A stretch of DNA of 64,000 bases from Peptoniphilaceae bacterium (GCA_028726605.1 JAQYPV010000007.1:1-64000); one strand, 5' to 3'; positions 38,994-49,383 are shown, counted from the first letter of the stretch. A program made the numbers and translations. The notes: generated from the sequence alone by a model not told the origin.

Positions 38994-40448
38994 ATCCTCA
39001 AGGGAAACGCACCAGACCTCGGGGGCGACGCTGCCGTTGGGGTCGGCCTCGGTGCGCACGGGGATGCCCTGCTTGGCGAGTTGCAGGAGGTGAGACACCA
39101 TGGCGTCGTCGAGAGGTTCTCCCGGCAAAAGCAGTGGAATGCCCGGCGGATAGGTCCAAACCGTCTCCGCGGCGACGTGGCCCCGGGCTTCGCGCAGCGA
39201 AAGGCGGATGCGCTTTGCCCGTCTGGCGACGTCCAGCGGGAGCGCAGGACGGGGCAGGGGCGGCAGGGGAGGCAGCAATGGCTTGGGCGCGGTGCTTCGT
39301 CCAAGGCGTGCGTCGATCGTTCGAATGGCTTCCACAAAACGCGGGTACATCGCGAAATCGTCGGCGACAGAGAGCAGTGCGAGGATCGACTGCGGGTGTA
39401 CCATCTCTGGCTCGTATCCCGCCGTGCGCATCATCTGTGCCAGCATGGGGCCGTTACAGTCGCTCTCGCGCGTCGAAAGTACGACTTTAAACGGATCATC
39501 GGTTTTCACGTGTTTTATCTTTTGAAGCCCCGCCTCGCCGTGCCATAGGGCCGACGCTTCGTTCCAGTGAGCGAGGCTCTCCTGATGGGCGTGCACGCCT
39601 TCGCGTTCAAGCCACTTGAGACAGCAATCGATGGACGCCAGGATGAGGTGTGACGGCGAGCTCGTCTCGAAGATGGAAATGGCCCGGGAGAGTTCTACGG
39701 GATCCACATCCCGGGACGCGTGGACGAGGGCTGCCGGAGTCAACGCGGGAAGCATCTTGTGAAGGCTTTCGACGACGATGTCCGCGCCCGCGGCGACGGC
39801 ATCGAGGGAAGGGGCAAAATAGCGCAGGTGTGCGCCGTGCGCCTGGTCAACCAAGAGCCGCGCGCCGTGCGCGTGACAGAGGGCTGCGATGGTTTTTACG
39901 TCGGAGACCACGCCTTCAAACGTCGGGGATGTGATGATGACGGTGCGGATGTCGGCATGCTCCGTCAAGGCGCGTTCCACGTCTTCTGGCGCGACGGGTC
40001 CGTTGATGCCGGACGCAAGCCGCGAGGGCACAAGGTAGAACGGGTGGAGGCGTAAGAGCTCCACCCCGTGATAGACGCTCTGATGTGAGGCGCGAGAGAG
40101 CAAGACAGGCGTTTCGGGCGGGCAGAGCGTGTGAATGGCGGATAAGAGACCGCCGGTGGAGCCATTGGTCATGTAAAAACTGTGGGCGGCGCCGCGCTCC
40201 CGGGCGACGTCTTGAAGGCGTGCGCGGAGGGCCGCATCGGGATGGTGAAGATCCCACGAACCTTCGATCTCTGTGACGTCGAGACCGAAGGGCAGATCCG
40301 GCGCCAAAAAGGGATTGCGCTTGTGGCCGGGCATGTGGAGTGGCACGAGCCCGTGCGCTTGAATGTGGCGCAAGGTGTCGAGATAGCTCGTCGCTGGCGC
40401 GAGAGATGGGGAACGATGGTCGTTTCTAGGGAAGGATGCATGGGGCAT
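38976..40448 (-). CDS. Orn/Lys/Arg decarboxylase family (PLP-dependent); exact start uncertain
   Basis: LHMPGHKRN...TNGSTGGLLSAI...LVDQAHGAHL...ESLHKMLPALT. Confidence 0.85.
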   Translation of the reverse strand: MPHASFPRNDHRSPSLAPATSYLDTLRHIQAHGLVPLHMPGHKRNPFLAPDLPFGLDVTEIEGSWDLHHPDAALRARLQDVARERGAAHSFYMTNGSTGGLLSAIHTLCPPETPVLLSRASHQSVYHGVELLRLHPFYLVPSRLASGINGPVAPEDVERALTEHADIRTVIITSPTFEGVVSDVKTIAALCHAHGARLLVDQAHGAHLRYFAPSLDAVAAGADIVVESLHKMLPALTPAALVHASRDVDPVELSRAISIFETSSPSHLILASIDCCLKWLEREGVHAHQESLAHWNEASALWHGEAGLQKIKHVKTDDPFKVVLSTRESDCNGPMLAQMMRTAGYEPEMVHPQSILALLSVADDFAMYPRFVEAIRTIDARLGRSTAPKPLLPPLPPLPRPALPLDVARRAKRIRLSLREARGHVAAETVWTYPPGIPLLLPGEPLDDAMVSHLLQLAKQGIPVRTEADPNGSVAPEVWCVSLEDLTPSL

Positions 40449-40627
40449 GGAGCGCTCATTTCTGAATTCAGTCGAAGGCGCAGCCGAAGTCCCTGATTCC
40501 ACTCGGGACAGGTGTGCGACTTTGACACTTTTCGGTATAATAAGGGGGTATTTCTTCCACGTCGCGGCGTCGTCGGGCGCCACGGATTGATGAAGATCAA
40601 AGTGATTATAATGAATTCGGAGGTCTC

Positions 40628-42415
40628 ATGCGAGAATATCGTACGCTCATTCCTTTTATCCGAGAAAATGCACGTCACTATCTCATCGGCATATTGACTT
40701 TGATCCTGGTGGACGCCGTGGATCTCTTTGTGCCGCAGGTCGTGCGCCACTTCGCGGATCTGGCGCAAGCCGGCGCTTTGACCGTGGACGGCATTTTGCG
40801 CATGGCCTTTCTCTTATTGGGCATGGGCGTCTTCATGGCCTTGGGTCGTTATGTCTGGCGCATGCGCATCTTTGGCTCGGGACGGCGGCTCGAGTACTGG
40901 CTGCGCGACCGCCTGTTTCGCAAGTTCCTGACCTTGGATGAGACATTCTACAATGCACAGAGCACAGGCGATTTGATGGCGCATGCGACCAACGACGTCG
41001 AAACCGTGGGGCGCAGCATGAGTAACGGCGTCATGATCTTGGTGGACAGCTTGTTTATGACGACCTTTACCGTGATCATGATGATTACCACCGTCGGCGT
41101 TCAAGATGCGCTCGTGGCGCTCATCTCGCTGCCTTTTCTGGCGTGGGCCATCATGAAGCTCATGGGACCCATTCAGAAGCGCAGTCGTGCCCTCCAAAAT
41201 GCTTTTTCAGATTTGACGACGGAGGTGCAGGAAAATCTCTCCGGCATCCGCGTCATCAAGGCGACGGCCATCGAGGACAACCGCGCGGCGTCGTTTGAAG
41301 AAGTGAACCTCGACTACCAGCAGAAGTTCATCCGTTGGGCCGCTGTGGACATGCTCTTCGATCCGGCCATCACGCTCATTTCGGGATTCAGCTACGTGAT
41401 CTTTCTGGTCTACGGCACCTATCGCATTGCAATGGGGAGCCTCACGATCGGCGCTTTTGTCGCCGTCATTCAATACCTCAACAAGATCGTCTGGCCGCTC
41501 ATCGCTCTCGGGATGGTGACGTCGTTCGTCCAGCGCGGCGTGTCGTCCATGGCGCGCCTCAACGAGATCTTTCGCGCGAAGCCCCGAATCGCTGAGGCGG
41601 AGCATCCCGTGGATGAGGCCCGTCACGAGGGTCGGGTCGTATTTGACCATGTGAGCTTTCGTTACGGCGCTTCGCTTCCCTGGGTGCTCGAGGACGTCTC
41701 GTTTACCCTGGAGCCTGGTCAGTCGCTCGCCATTTTGGGGCGCACCGGCGTCGGCAAGTCCACGATCATTCACCTCTTGTTGCGGCGCTACGAGCCCACG
41801 AAGGGGCGCATTCTGGTGGACGGGCAGGACATTCGCGACCTGTCTTTCGAAAGCCTCTATGACACGTTTGGCGTGGTGGCGCAGGAGAGTTTTCTCTTCT
41901 CGCGGAGCATTGCGGAAAACATCGCCTTTTCAGCGGATCCCAATCGAGGGATCGATGAAAAGCGCGTGCGCGAGGCGGCGGAATTCGCCCAGGTCGCGGA
42001 GGACATCGAAGCCATGTCCGAGGGATATGACACCCTCGTGGGCGAGCGAGGCGTGACGCTCTCAGGAGGTCAAAAACAGCGCGTCTCCATCGCACGCGCC
42101 TACTACAAGGACGCGCCGTTGCTCATCCTCGACGACTCGCTCTCGGCCGTGGACACGGAGACAGAGAGCCGCATTCTGACTGGCATTCGAGAGCACGAAA
42201 AGGGGATCCTGATGATCTCGCAGCGCGTTTCCACGGTACAGGATGCGGATCAGATCATCGTCATCGAGGAGGGGCGCATCACACAGCGCGGCACGCATCA
42301 AGAACTCGTGGCGACGGAGGGCTTTTACAAAGACCTGTACGAGCGTCAGCTGTTGGAGAGCAGTATGGATGCGTCGCACGGTGCGCTTCGCCGAAAGGAG
42401 GGACGTTATGCCTAA
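40628..42415 (+). CDS. ABC exporter half-transporter (permease + ATPase)
   Basis: ABC TMD; LGRTGVGKSTIIHL, LSGGQKQRVSIARAY. Confidence 0.88.
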   Translation: MREYRTLIPFIRENARHYLIGILTLILVDAVDLFVPQVVRHFADLAQAGALTVDGILRMAFLLLGMGVFMALGRYVWRMRIFGSGRRLEYWLRDRLFRKFLTLDETFYNAQSTGDLMAHATNDVETVGRSMSNGVMILVDSLFMTTFTVIMMITTVGVQDALVALISLPFLAWAIMKLMGPIQKRSRALQNAFSDLTTEVQENLSGIRVIKATAIEDNRAASFEEVNLDYQQKFIRWAAVDMLFDPAITLISGFSYVIFLVYGTYRIAMGSLTIGAFVAVIQYLNKIVWPLIALGMVTSFVQRGVSSMARLNEIFRAKPRIAEAEHPVDEARHEGRVVFDHVSFRYGASLPWVLEDVSFTLEPGQSLAILGRTGVGKSTIIHLLLRRYEPTKGRILVDGQDIRDLSFESLYDTFGVVAQESFLFSRSIAENIAFSADPNRGIDEKRVREAAEFAQVAEDIEAMSEGYDTLVGERGVTLSGGQKQRVSIARAYYKDAPLLILDDSLSAVDTETESRILTGIREHEKGILMISQRVSTVQDADQIIVIEEGRITQRGTHQELVATEGFYKDLYERQLLESSMDASHGALRRKEGRYA

Positions 42416-44315
42416 AGACCGAGAGTCCAAACAGACGTGGGGCCAATTGCGACGTCTGTCCGCCTTTGCCAAACCGTATCTGCGAAGCTATCTCGTGATC
42501 TTTTTCCTGATGTTCTGCTCCATCGGCGCGGGTCTCCTGGGTCCGAAGATCATCCAGGTTCTGATCGACCGGCATTTGAATCCGCTGGGGACGCTGTCGC
42601 TGGAGGCGTCCGTTCGAGAGGCGCACGTCCAGGCAGCGTTCCGATTGGGCTTCATCTACCTCCTTTCCGTTATCGTCAACTTCATCACAATGTACGGCTC
42701 GGACTTCTTGATGCACAAGACGGGCGCGCACATCGTGACGGATTTGCGCCGCAAGCTCTATCGCCACGTGCTTAACTTGCCCATGCGCTACTTTGACCAG
42801 CACGCCATCGGCGGGATCGTAACGCGGCTCACAAATGACACGGAAAACGTGCTGGATCTTTACACCTATGTCTTCACCAACTTCTTCCGCAATATCGTGA
42901 TGATTCTGAGCATCATCGTCGTGATGTTTTCTCTGGATGTGCGGCTGGCGTCTCTGGTGTTGCTCTTCGCACCGGTGGTCGCGGCCATTTCGGTCGTGTT
43001 TCAAAAGCAGATCCGCATCATCTACGACAAGCAACGCGCCATCCGCTCGCTCATCAACACCAAACTCTCTGAGAACCTCTCGGGCATGAGCGTCATTCAG
43101 ATCTTTCACCGGGAGAAGGCCATCTTCGATGAATTCGACGAGACGAGCCGCGCCTATTACGACGTGAGTCGCAACGAAGTGCGTGATTACGCCATCTACC
43201 GCCCGCTGGTAGAACTGCTGCAGGCGCTGGGCCTTGCGATGCTGTTCTGGTTCGGCGGCCGAGGTCAGATGCGCGGCGCGCTGACGTTTGGCGTGCTCTA
43301 CGCCTTCATCAACTACTTGCAACGCTTCTTCCGCCCCATTTTGGACATGGCTGAGATCTTCAACATCATGCAGTCGTCGTTCTCCTCTTCGTCGCGTCTC
43401 ATGACGCTCTTAGATCAGGAAGAGGAGGAGTACGGCAAGGGGGTGGACGTGCCCGAGGGCGGTTTTGTGGGAAAAATTGAGTTCGACCACGTCTGGTTTC
43501 GCTATAATCATCCTGAGGATGCCTTGCGCGAGGCGGCTTCAGAGGACGCCACGCTTTTAACGGATGGGTACAGAGGCGATGCCGACCTCTCTGATGCGGC
43601 GGCTTCGGATGAGTGGATTTTGAAGGATGTGTCCTTCACCATCGAACCGGGCAGTTTTGTGGCCTTCGTCGGAGCGACGGGCGCGGGGAAGAGCACCATT
43701 TTGAGCCTCATCGCGCGCTTTTACCCGGTCGACAAGGGGGAGATCCGCATCGACGGCGTGAACGTCAACGACTACGACCTCGTGCAGTTGCGCCGCGCAC
43801 TGGGGACGGTGCAGCAGGACGTCTTCTTGTTCCGCGGCGACATTCTGGGCAACATCGCCATCGGCCGTCCTGATGTCGGCCGTCGGGAGATCGTGGAGGC
43901 GGCGCGCCTGGTGAACGCGGAGGACTTCATCTGCCAGTTGCCCAAGGGTTACGATGAACCCGTCATGGAGCGCGGCGCGACGCTCTCAGCCGGCCAGCGC
44001 CAGCTCCTGTCGTTTGCACGCACCATCGCGGGTGATCCGTCCATTTTGATTTTGGACGAGGCGACGGCCAACATCGACACGCAGACGGAACAGCTCATTC
44101 AGAAGGCCATCGCGAAGATGGCTCAGAACCGGACGATGCTGGCCGTGGCGCACCGCATTTCTACCATCGCGGGCGCCGATCAGATCATCGTCATGAACCG
44201 CGGGGAAATTGCCGAGCGCGGGACGCAGGACGAGCTCTTGGCGAAGGACGGCTTGTTCCGCGTGCTCTACGAATTGCAATATGGAAAGGAGGTCTCGCAT
44301 GCGACCAGCGAATGA
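42408..44315 (+). CDS. ABC exporter half-transporter, partner of upstream ORF
   Basis: VGATGAGKSTILSLIARFY, LSAGQRQLLSFARTI; overlaps upstream stop. Confidence 0.88.
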   Translation: MPKDRESKQTWGQLRRLSAFAKPYLRSYLVIFFLMFCSIGAGLLGPKIIQVLIDRHLNPLGTLSLEASVREAHVQAAFRLGFIYLLSVIVNFITMYGSDFLMHKTGAHIVTDLRRKLYRHVLNLPMRYFDQHAIGGIVTRLTNDTENVLDLYTYVFTNFFRNIVMILSIIVVMFSLDVRLASLVLLFAPVVAAISVVFQKQIRIIYDKQRAIRSLINTKLSENLSGMSVIQIFHREKAIFDEFDETSRAYYDVSRNEVRDYAIYRPLVELLQALGLAMLFWFGGRGQMRGALTFGVLYAFINYLQRFFRPILDMAEIFNIMQSSFSSSSRLMTLLDQEEEEYGKGVDVPEGGFVGKIEFDHVWFRYNHPEDALREAASEDATLLTDGYRGDADLSDAAASDEWILKDVSFTIEPGSFVAFVGATGAGKSTILSLIARFYPVDKGEIRIDGVNVNDYDLVQLRRALGTVQQDVFLFRGDILGNIAIGRPDVGRREIVEAARLVNAEDFICQLPKGYDEPVMERGATLSAGQRQLLSFARTIAGDPSILILDEATANIDTQTEQLIQKAIAKMAQNRTMLAVAHRISTIAGADQIIVMNRGEIAERGTQDELLAKDGLFRVLYELQYGKEVSHATSE

Positions 44316-45519
44316 CTTGGGCGTCTACAGCCAGTTTTTTGCCCTCCACAAGAATTTGGCCTATCAGATCGCCTTCACGTACACACAAGATGAGGAGACG
44401 GCGGAGCGGGTGGTCGAGCAAGCCATGCGTCAGATGCGCCTCTCCGGCTTTCTGGATTCCGATCTTTCGCGGGAGGACAAGAGGGGACTGTTAGCGCTCA
44501 TCACGCGCCATCGCGCTCTGGTGGCGGCGCGGGAGAATCACAACGCAGCGGCGCACCGCGAGGAGGCCTTGCCGAAGCCGACGATGGTGGGCGATGCGGA
44601 GGTGTCCATCTACGGAGAACTCATCTCCAAGATTCCGACGCGGGATCGGATCGTGCTCATCATGGTGGCCGTCTACGGCCTGTCGGACGCCACGATTGCG
44701 CGCGCCCTTCAGTTGAAGCCGGCGGCGGTGACGAAACGACGCCAGCGCAGCTTGCAGTTCATCGCAGAGCAGTACGACGGGCACAAGGACCCGGAATCCC
44801 TCTTGGAGGATGCTTCATTTCTCACGGCGCTCACGCTGTGGCTCAAAGGGCGCATCAATTCCATTGAGGCCATGAGCAACATGGATCCGCACGCGTTTTC
44901 TGCGGAGACGGAGGAACGCATCATTCAGGCCATGGCGGATCCGCGCCGAGAACGTGCGTTTCGCGCGCTCGACAACGCAGGCAACATCTCACTGTTTGCG
45001 GGGATTCTGGTGTTGGTGGTGGTCCTCGCGATCGTCATCGCGCAGGCGTTTAAGTCAAACGATCGCCCCAACGTGGTGGCGTTGGATTCTTCTCTCGTCT
45101 TTGGGGAGACGCAGGAGGGGCTGGAGTCGATGGCGACGGAGGCTCCTGTGGAGAAGACAAAGCGTATTCCACTGGCGCATGTCGCCGTCGTGCCCGGCGC
45201 CGTCGTCTTCTACGACGCCGATGACGGGAGGGTCTATCGCGCGCCGGCGGGGCAGGAGGCGCAGGAGGTCTTGGACATCGGCGAGACGGTGGAGCAGGCT
45301 TACGGCTTGCAGCACATCGGTGAGGTGGATGGGACGATTTATCTGGCACTCATCGACGGTCGGGGTGCGCACATCGAGGGAAGCCCCGCAAAGCTCGTCA
45401 TCGAGCCGTATTGGCAGGAGAGCTGGTTTGCCGACGGCAAGGAACCGGATGCGTCGACGCGCGTGCGGCGCGGGGGCGTCGCCTACACGTTTGGCGCAGA
45501 GGAAGAGACAGAGGATTGA
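44299..45519 (+). CDS. Sigma-70-like (regions 2/4) protein fused to a transmembrane helix and an extracytoplasmic domain
   Basis: Region-2-like AYQIAFTYTQDEETAERVVEQAMRQM; region-4 HTH LSDATIARALQLKPAAVTKRRQRSLQFI; TM ISLFAGILVLVVVLAIVIAQAF. Confidence 0.6.
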   Translation: MRPANDLGVYSQFFALHKNLAYQIAFTYTQDEETAERVVEQAMRQMRLSGFLDSDLSREDKRGLLALITRHRALVAARENHNAAAHREEALPKPTMVGDAEVSIYGELISKIPTRDRIVLIMVAVYGLSDATIARALQLKPAAVTKRRQRSLQFIAEQYDGHKDPESLLEDASFLTALTLWLKGRINSIEAMSNMDPHAFSAETEERIIQAMADPRRERAFRALDNAGNISLFAGILVLVVVLAIVIAQAFKSNDRPNVVALDSSLVFGETQEGLESMATEAPVEKTKRIPLAHVAVVPGAVVFYDADDGRVYRAPAGQEAQEVLDIGETVEQAYGLQHIGEVDGTIYLALIDGRGAHIEGSPAKLVIEPYWQESWFADGKEPDASTRVRRGGVAYTFGAEEETED

Positions 45520-45527
45520 GGTAAATC

Positions 45528-45563
45528 AAACGCACCGAAGTCATATGACGTTCGGTGCGTTTT
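45528..45563 (+). terminator. Rho-independent terminator
   Basis: AAACGCACCGAA...TTCGGTGCGTTTT. Confidence 0.75.
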
Positions 45564-45600
45564 GGAGTCCGGGGCTTCAGTTGTCGGCATACGAAATTCA

Positions 45601-45640
45601 AAACGGCGGAATCGCAACGTTCAGCGTCGCAATTCCGCCG
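45601..45640 (-). terminator. Hairpin terminator of the DUF308 gene
   Basis: Minus strand CGGCGGAAT...ATTCCGCCG-TTTT. Confidence 0.65.
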
Positions 45641-45664
45641 ACAGTTTGAAATCGACGAAGCGCC

Positions 45665-46204
45665 TCAGCGATGGACGCGTTCGCCGATAAAGGCAGAGAT
45701 CACTTGACCGACGCCGGCGAAGATCAGGAAGAAGCCGACGAGGTTGACGGCGGTGAACAATCCGGCGGTGGGGTTGAAAAGCACCCAGATGCCGGCGATG
45801 CTGCCCAAGATGCCTAGAATGATCATGAGCGCTCGGGCGAAGCCGTCCACCCAGAGGCCTTGAATCCCGCGGGCGAGCATCTGAACGGATTCAGTGAGGA
45901 TCCAGAAGCTGACCATGTAGGGCACGGTGAGGATTCCAATTTCGATGTGAAGTGCTAGGAAGAATCCCAGGATGATGGAGATCACGCCCGTGACGACGAG
46001 AATGACCGAATGCGACCCCGTTAACCTCTTCCAGCGGAAGCTGGCAAAGAGAGCCCAGAAGCCCTCCATCAGTGCGACCACACCCAGCGTAAAGGCGATG
46101 CCGAGAAGCGTTCCCGCCGGGTTTCTAAGCGCAAGAAATGCGGCAATGAAGAGCAGAACCCCGAGAATGAGATCCACCCAATCAAACTTTCTTTCTTCTT
46201 TCAT
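45665..46204 (-). CDS. DUF308/HdeD-family membrane protein
   Basis: Six-TM pattern; NPAGTLLGIAFTLGVVALMEGFW, NPTAGLFTAVNLVG. Confidence 0.75.
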   Translation of the reverse strand: MKEERKFDWVDLILGVLLFIAAFLALRNPAGTLLGIAFTLGVVALMEGFWALFASFRWKRLTGSHSVILVVTGVISIILGFFLALHIEIGILTVPYMVSFWILTESVQMLARGIQGLWVDGFARALMIILGILGSIAGIWVLFNPTAGLFTAVNLVGFFLIFAGVGQVISAFIGERVHR

Positions 46205-46430
46205 GATGATTCCCTTCTAATCGATGGATGACGAAACAAAATGAGCAACTCTCATCAATGTACGCTAAAAGTGATACCCCAAGGAACGATGAAATATGCG
46301 ACTCGGGGAGAGGAAATGGAATCCAAGAGATCGCGCAACTCTTTTTTCGATCTTTTCTGTGTCTGGGGACATCCCCATCGTCGGCGCTCGTCCGGTCGGA
46401 GATAAGAGCGGCATTCGGTGTGGCCGATTT

Positions 46431-46530
46431 TGAAAATAAGTCGGATCGCGTTCACGTGTTGAAAAATGGTGTGGGCAATTTGAAATTAAGTCGAATTGCG
46501 TACACGTATTGAAAAATGGTGTGGGCAATA
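46431..46530. repeat. Two tandem 50-bp units (44/50 identical), start of a degenerate array extending to about 46760
   Basis: TGAAAATAAGTCGGATCGCGTTCACGTGTTGAAAAATGGTGTGGGCAATT / TGAAATTAAGTCGAATTGCGTACACGTATTGAAAAATGGTGTGGGCAATA. Confidence 0.85.
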
Positions 46531-46779
46531 CGAAAAAAAGTGCTTAAGCGTCTAAATTATCGGAAGAAAAGTATACGCTTAAAGAGAATAAATTCACTTG
46601 CGTCTACGGGAGAGCCTAAATATATACGCATTTGAAGAAAAAGTCGGAATTGCCGGCACGCCGCATAGACTCAGTGAAACGTAAATTCGTTTTGCCCCTA
46701 CGATTTTCGGAAGGATAGACGGCATTACGAAAAAATGCTATTTGCCCCTACGCGGCGTGTCGACTCAATCGATTCCGAT

Positions 46780-47970
46780 TCAGTTGTTCGGGTATTCCTT
46801 CAATCCTTCGGCGACGATGTGGATGGCGCGACGCAAGATGTCGGCGTCCACGCAGTAGGATACGCGGACTTCGTCGATGCCGGCGCCCGGGGTCTTGTAG
46901 AAGCCGGAGGCGGGGGTCAGGAGCACGGTCTCGTGGTCGATGGAGAAATTTTTCAACAGCCAGACGACGTAGTCCTCCGCATTCTTCACCGGAAGGCGAA
47001 TCATCGTGTAGAAAGCGCCTTCCGGCTCCGAGAATTCCAGCGTACCCACGGCTTCCAACGCCTCACGGAGCGCATCGCGACGGTTGCGGTAGAGCTCGCG
47101 TACGCCGTCGAAATAACGATCGTCCAGGTTGATGAGTTTCGCCACCGCGACCTGTTCCGCGTGAGGGCATCCCAGACGCATCTGCGACAGCTTGACCATC
47201 GCCTCTTTCAGGTATTCATTCTTCGTGGCGATGGACCCGACACGCGCGCCGCACAAAGCGTATTTCTTCGAGGCGCTGTCGATCAGGAACAGGTGATCGC
47301 GAATCTCTTCGAAGTCGTACATGGACACGAACGGACGCTCGGTGAAGTTGAATTCGCGGTAGACCTCGTCCGAGATGACGTAGAGATCATGCTTCAGCGC
47401 AAAGTCCACGATGATCTGCAGCTCTTCCTCCGTGTAGACGCGCCCCGTCGGGTTGCCGGGGTTGGCGAAAAGGATGGCGCGCAGGTTGTCGCTGTACAGC
47501 GACTCGAACGTCTCCAGAGACGGCAGCGAGTAGTTGTCGTGGACGCTCGTCGTGATGGCGACCGTCTCGACGTCCTGCATCTGCGCGATCATGCCGTAGT
47601 TCGTGTAGAACGGCTCGATGAGCATGATGGCGTCACCCGGATCACAGAGCGTTTGAATGGCAAACGTGATGCCTTCCGTCGCACCGGTCGTGATGAAGAT
47701 CTCCTCCGGTGCGTAGTCGATGCCGTACTTTTTGTAGTAGTCCGATTGCGCCTTGCGCATGGCCGGAATGCCCATGGCAGGAGGATAGGGAACTGTCCCA
47801 CGCGTCAACTGCCCCAGCGCTTCAAAGTATTCATTCGGCGCCGCAATGTCCGGCTGTCCGATCGACAAACGCAGCACCCGCGTGCCAGCGGCCTCAACTT
47901 CCTGTGCCAGGCCTAAATAGCGACGTGTCGGCGAAATGGCAAGCTGTTCAATGCGATTCGATAATTTCAT
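46780..47970 (-). CDS. PLP-dependent aminotransferase class I (AspC-like)
   Basis: LRLSIGQPDIAAPNEY; NPGNPTGRVYTEEEL; DSASKKYALCGARVG. Confidence 0.9.
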   Translation of the reverse strand: MKLSNRIEQLAISPTRRYLGLAQEVEAAGTRVLRLSIGQPDIAAPNEYFEALGQLTRGTVPYPPAMGIPAMRKAQSDYYKKYGIDYAPEEIFITTGATEGITFAIQTLCDPGDAIMLIEPFYTNYGMIAQMQDVETVAITTSVHDNYSLPSLETFESLYSDNLRAILFANPGNPTGRVYTEEELQIIVDFALKHDLYVISDEVYREFNFTERPFVSMYDFEEIRDHLFLIDSASKKYALCGARVGSIATKNEYLKEAMVKLSQMRLGCPHAEQVAVAKLINLDDRYFDGVRELYRNRRDALREALEAVGTLEFSEPEGAFYTMIRLPVKNAEDYVVWLLKNFSIDHETVLLTPASGFYKTPGAGIDEVRVSYCVDADILRRAIHIVAEGLKEYPNN

Positions 47971-48050
47971 GGACGACCTCCTCCTTTGGTTTGACTCATT
48001 ATACACCAGAAACACACGTCAGGAATAGCGGTAAACCGCCTCATTGACAC

Positions 48051-48081
48051 AAAAAAAGTCCCAGCGCCAAGCGCTGGGACA
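48051..48081 (-). terminator. Rho-independent terminator
   Basis: Minus strand GTCCCAGCGC-TTG-GCGCTGGGAC-TTTTTTT. Confidence 0.85.
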
Positions 48082-48113
48082 CACGCCGAGACCGAAATCG
48101 GAAGCGTTCAATT

Positions 48114-49316
48114 TTAGAACATGCCTGCAAACACGCCGGCGATGATGACGGAAGTAATCGTCACGGTCGTAAAGCCGCCCACGATCATCGGCGGGAACAT
48201 GTGGCTCATCAAGAACTCCTTCTCTTCCGGCGTCTTGGCGAGCGCATCGCAAGTGTTCTCCGTGATGACGGCGTTTGGCGGGAAACCGTAGAGCGCCGTA
48301 AGCGCCGTGGCAAAAGCCATGGGGAAGGACATCTTGAGAATTTTCGCCGCGACGAAGGAAAGGGCCGCCATGCCCAAGACGCCGATGACGATGAGAAGGA
48401 TCATCGGGCCGATGATGTTGGCCAGCATTTCCGGCGTGCAGTCTTTGAGGCCGTCGAAGATGTACATCATCAAAGCGAACATCAAGATGCCGTAAGAATT
48501 GGACTTGTTCAAGCTGTTCTCTTCCAAGAAGCCGATGCTGGTGAAGAAGATGCCCAAGACGAGCGCCCACACCGCACCGCTGATCTTCATGTTGAGGAGA
48601 GGGATGGTGATGCCGCCGAGCTGCGTTGCCATCCATCCCACGAGACCCAATTTTCCGAGGATCAAAACCGTCGAGTTCCACTTGTCCGGAACCCCCGGAA
48701 GCAGTTTATGACGCCCCGCCTGCTGCACTTCGTTTGCAGTCCCCACGTTGGCGTTCACCACTTCATGCGTGCCGCTGCGGTACTGTTTTAACAACTTTTT
48801 GCCTTCGAACTGCAGGCAAACCGCGGTCAGCGGATACCCTGCAAAGCCCTGAATGCAGTACATGGCAATGGCGAACACCGCCGCCTCCATCAAACCGGCT
48901 TCTTTTGCGGCATCCATCATCGTCGTTGCGGCGACGATGCCACCGGTGAGCGGCGGCAGGCCGGAGATGACGAAGCTGCGATCCATGAGCTGCGGTCCAA
49001 TCAAGAAGGCCAGCGCGCACATGCCGACGAGGCCCGCCAAGCACACCACGATGGTCTTCCACTGCTCCACCAACTGCTTAAAGCTGATGACGGTTCCCAT
49101 GTGAGTGATCAGAAGATAAATGCCAATGGTGCTACCAAAGGGAATGAGTGCAGAATCGCTCACGAAGGTTTTGGGGAGCACCGTCCAGTAGCCGACGAGG
49201 ACGATGGCGGCGGTGACGAAGACGGAAGGAATCCAGGCCTTGGTCGCCGTGGAGATCATATCGCCGATGATGTAGACGACGGCGCAAAGGACGAAAGCTA
49301 GAGCAAAATTATACAT
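48114..49316 (-). CDS. Polytopic membrane protein, GltS/ESS-like putative transporter
   Basis: About 10 hydrophobic segments; downstream of two M20 genes. Confidence 0.6.
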   Translation of the reverse strand: MYNFALAFVLCAVVYIIGDMISTATKAWIPSVFVTAAIVLVGYWTVLPKTFVSDSALIPFGSTIGIYLLITHMGTVISFKQLVEQWKTIVVCLAGLVGMCALAFLIGPQLMDRSFVISGLPPLTGGIVAATTMMDAAKEAGLMEAAVFAIAMYCIQGFAGYPLTAVCLQFEGKKLLKQYRSGTHEVVNANVGTANEVQQAGRHKLLPGVPDKWNSTVLILGKLGLVGWMATQLGGITIPLLNMKISGAVWALVLGIFFTSIGFLEENSLNKSNSYGILMFALMMYIFDGLKDCTPEMLANIIGPMILLIVIGVLGMAALSFVAAKILKMSFPMAFATALTALYGFPPNAVITENTCDALAKTPEEKEFLMSHMFPPMIVGGFTTVTITSVIIAGVFAGMF

Positions 49317-49383
49317 AAGTACCTCTCTTTACGAATGGGTGGGGCGGGCCGCAATCCGAACGAGCAGATCACGGCCCCGCCGT

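Noticed and set aside
46428-46760. CRISPR array
   Set aside because: Repeats are adjacent and diverged with no conserved repeat/unique spacer alternation, and no cas genes are present
46735-47916. 393-aa plus-strand ORF
   Set aside because: Antisense to the aminotransferase
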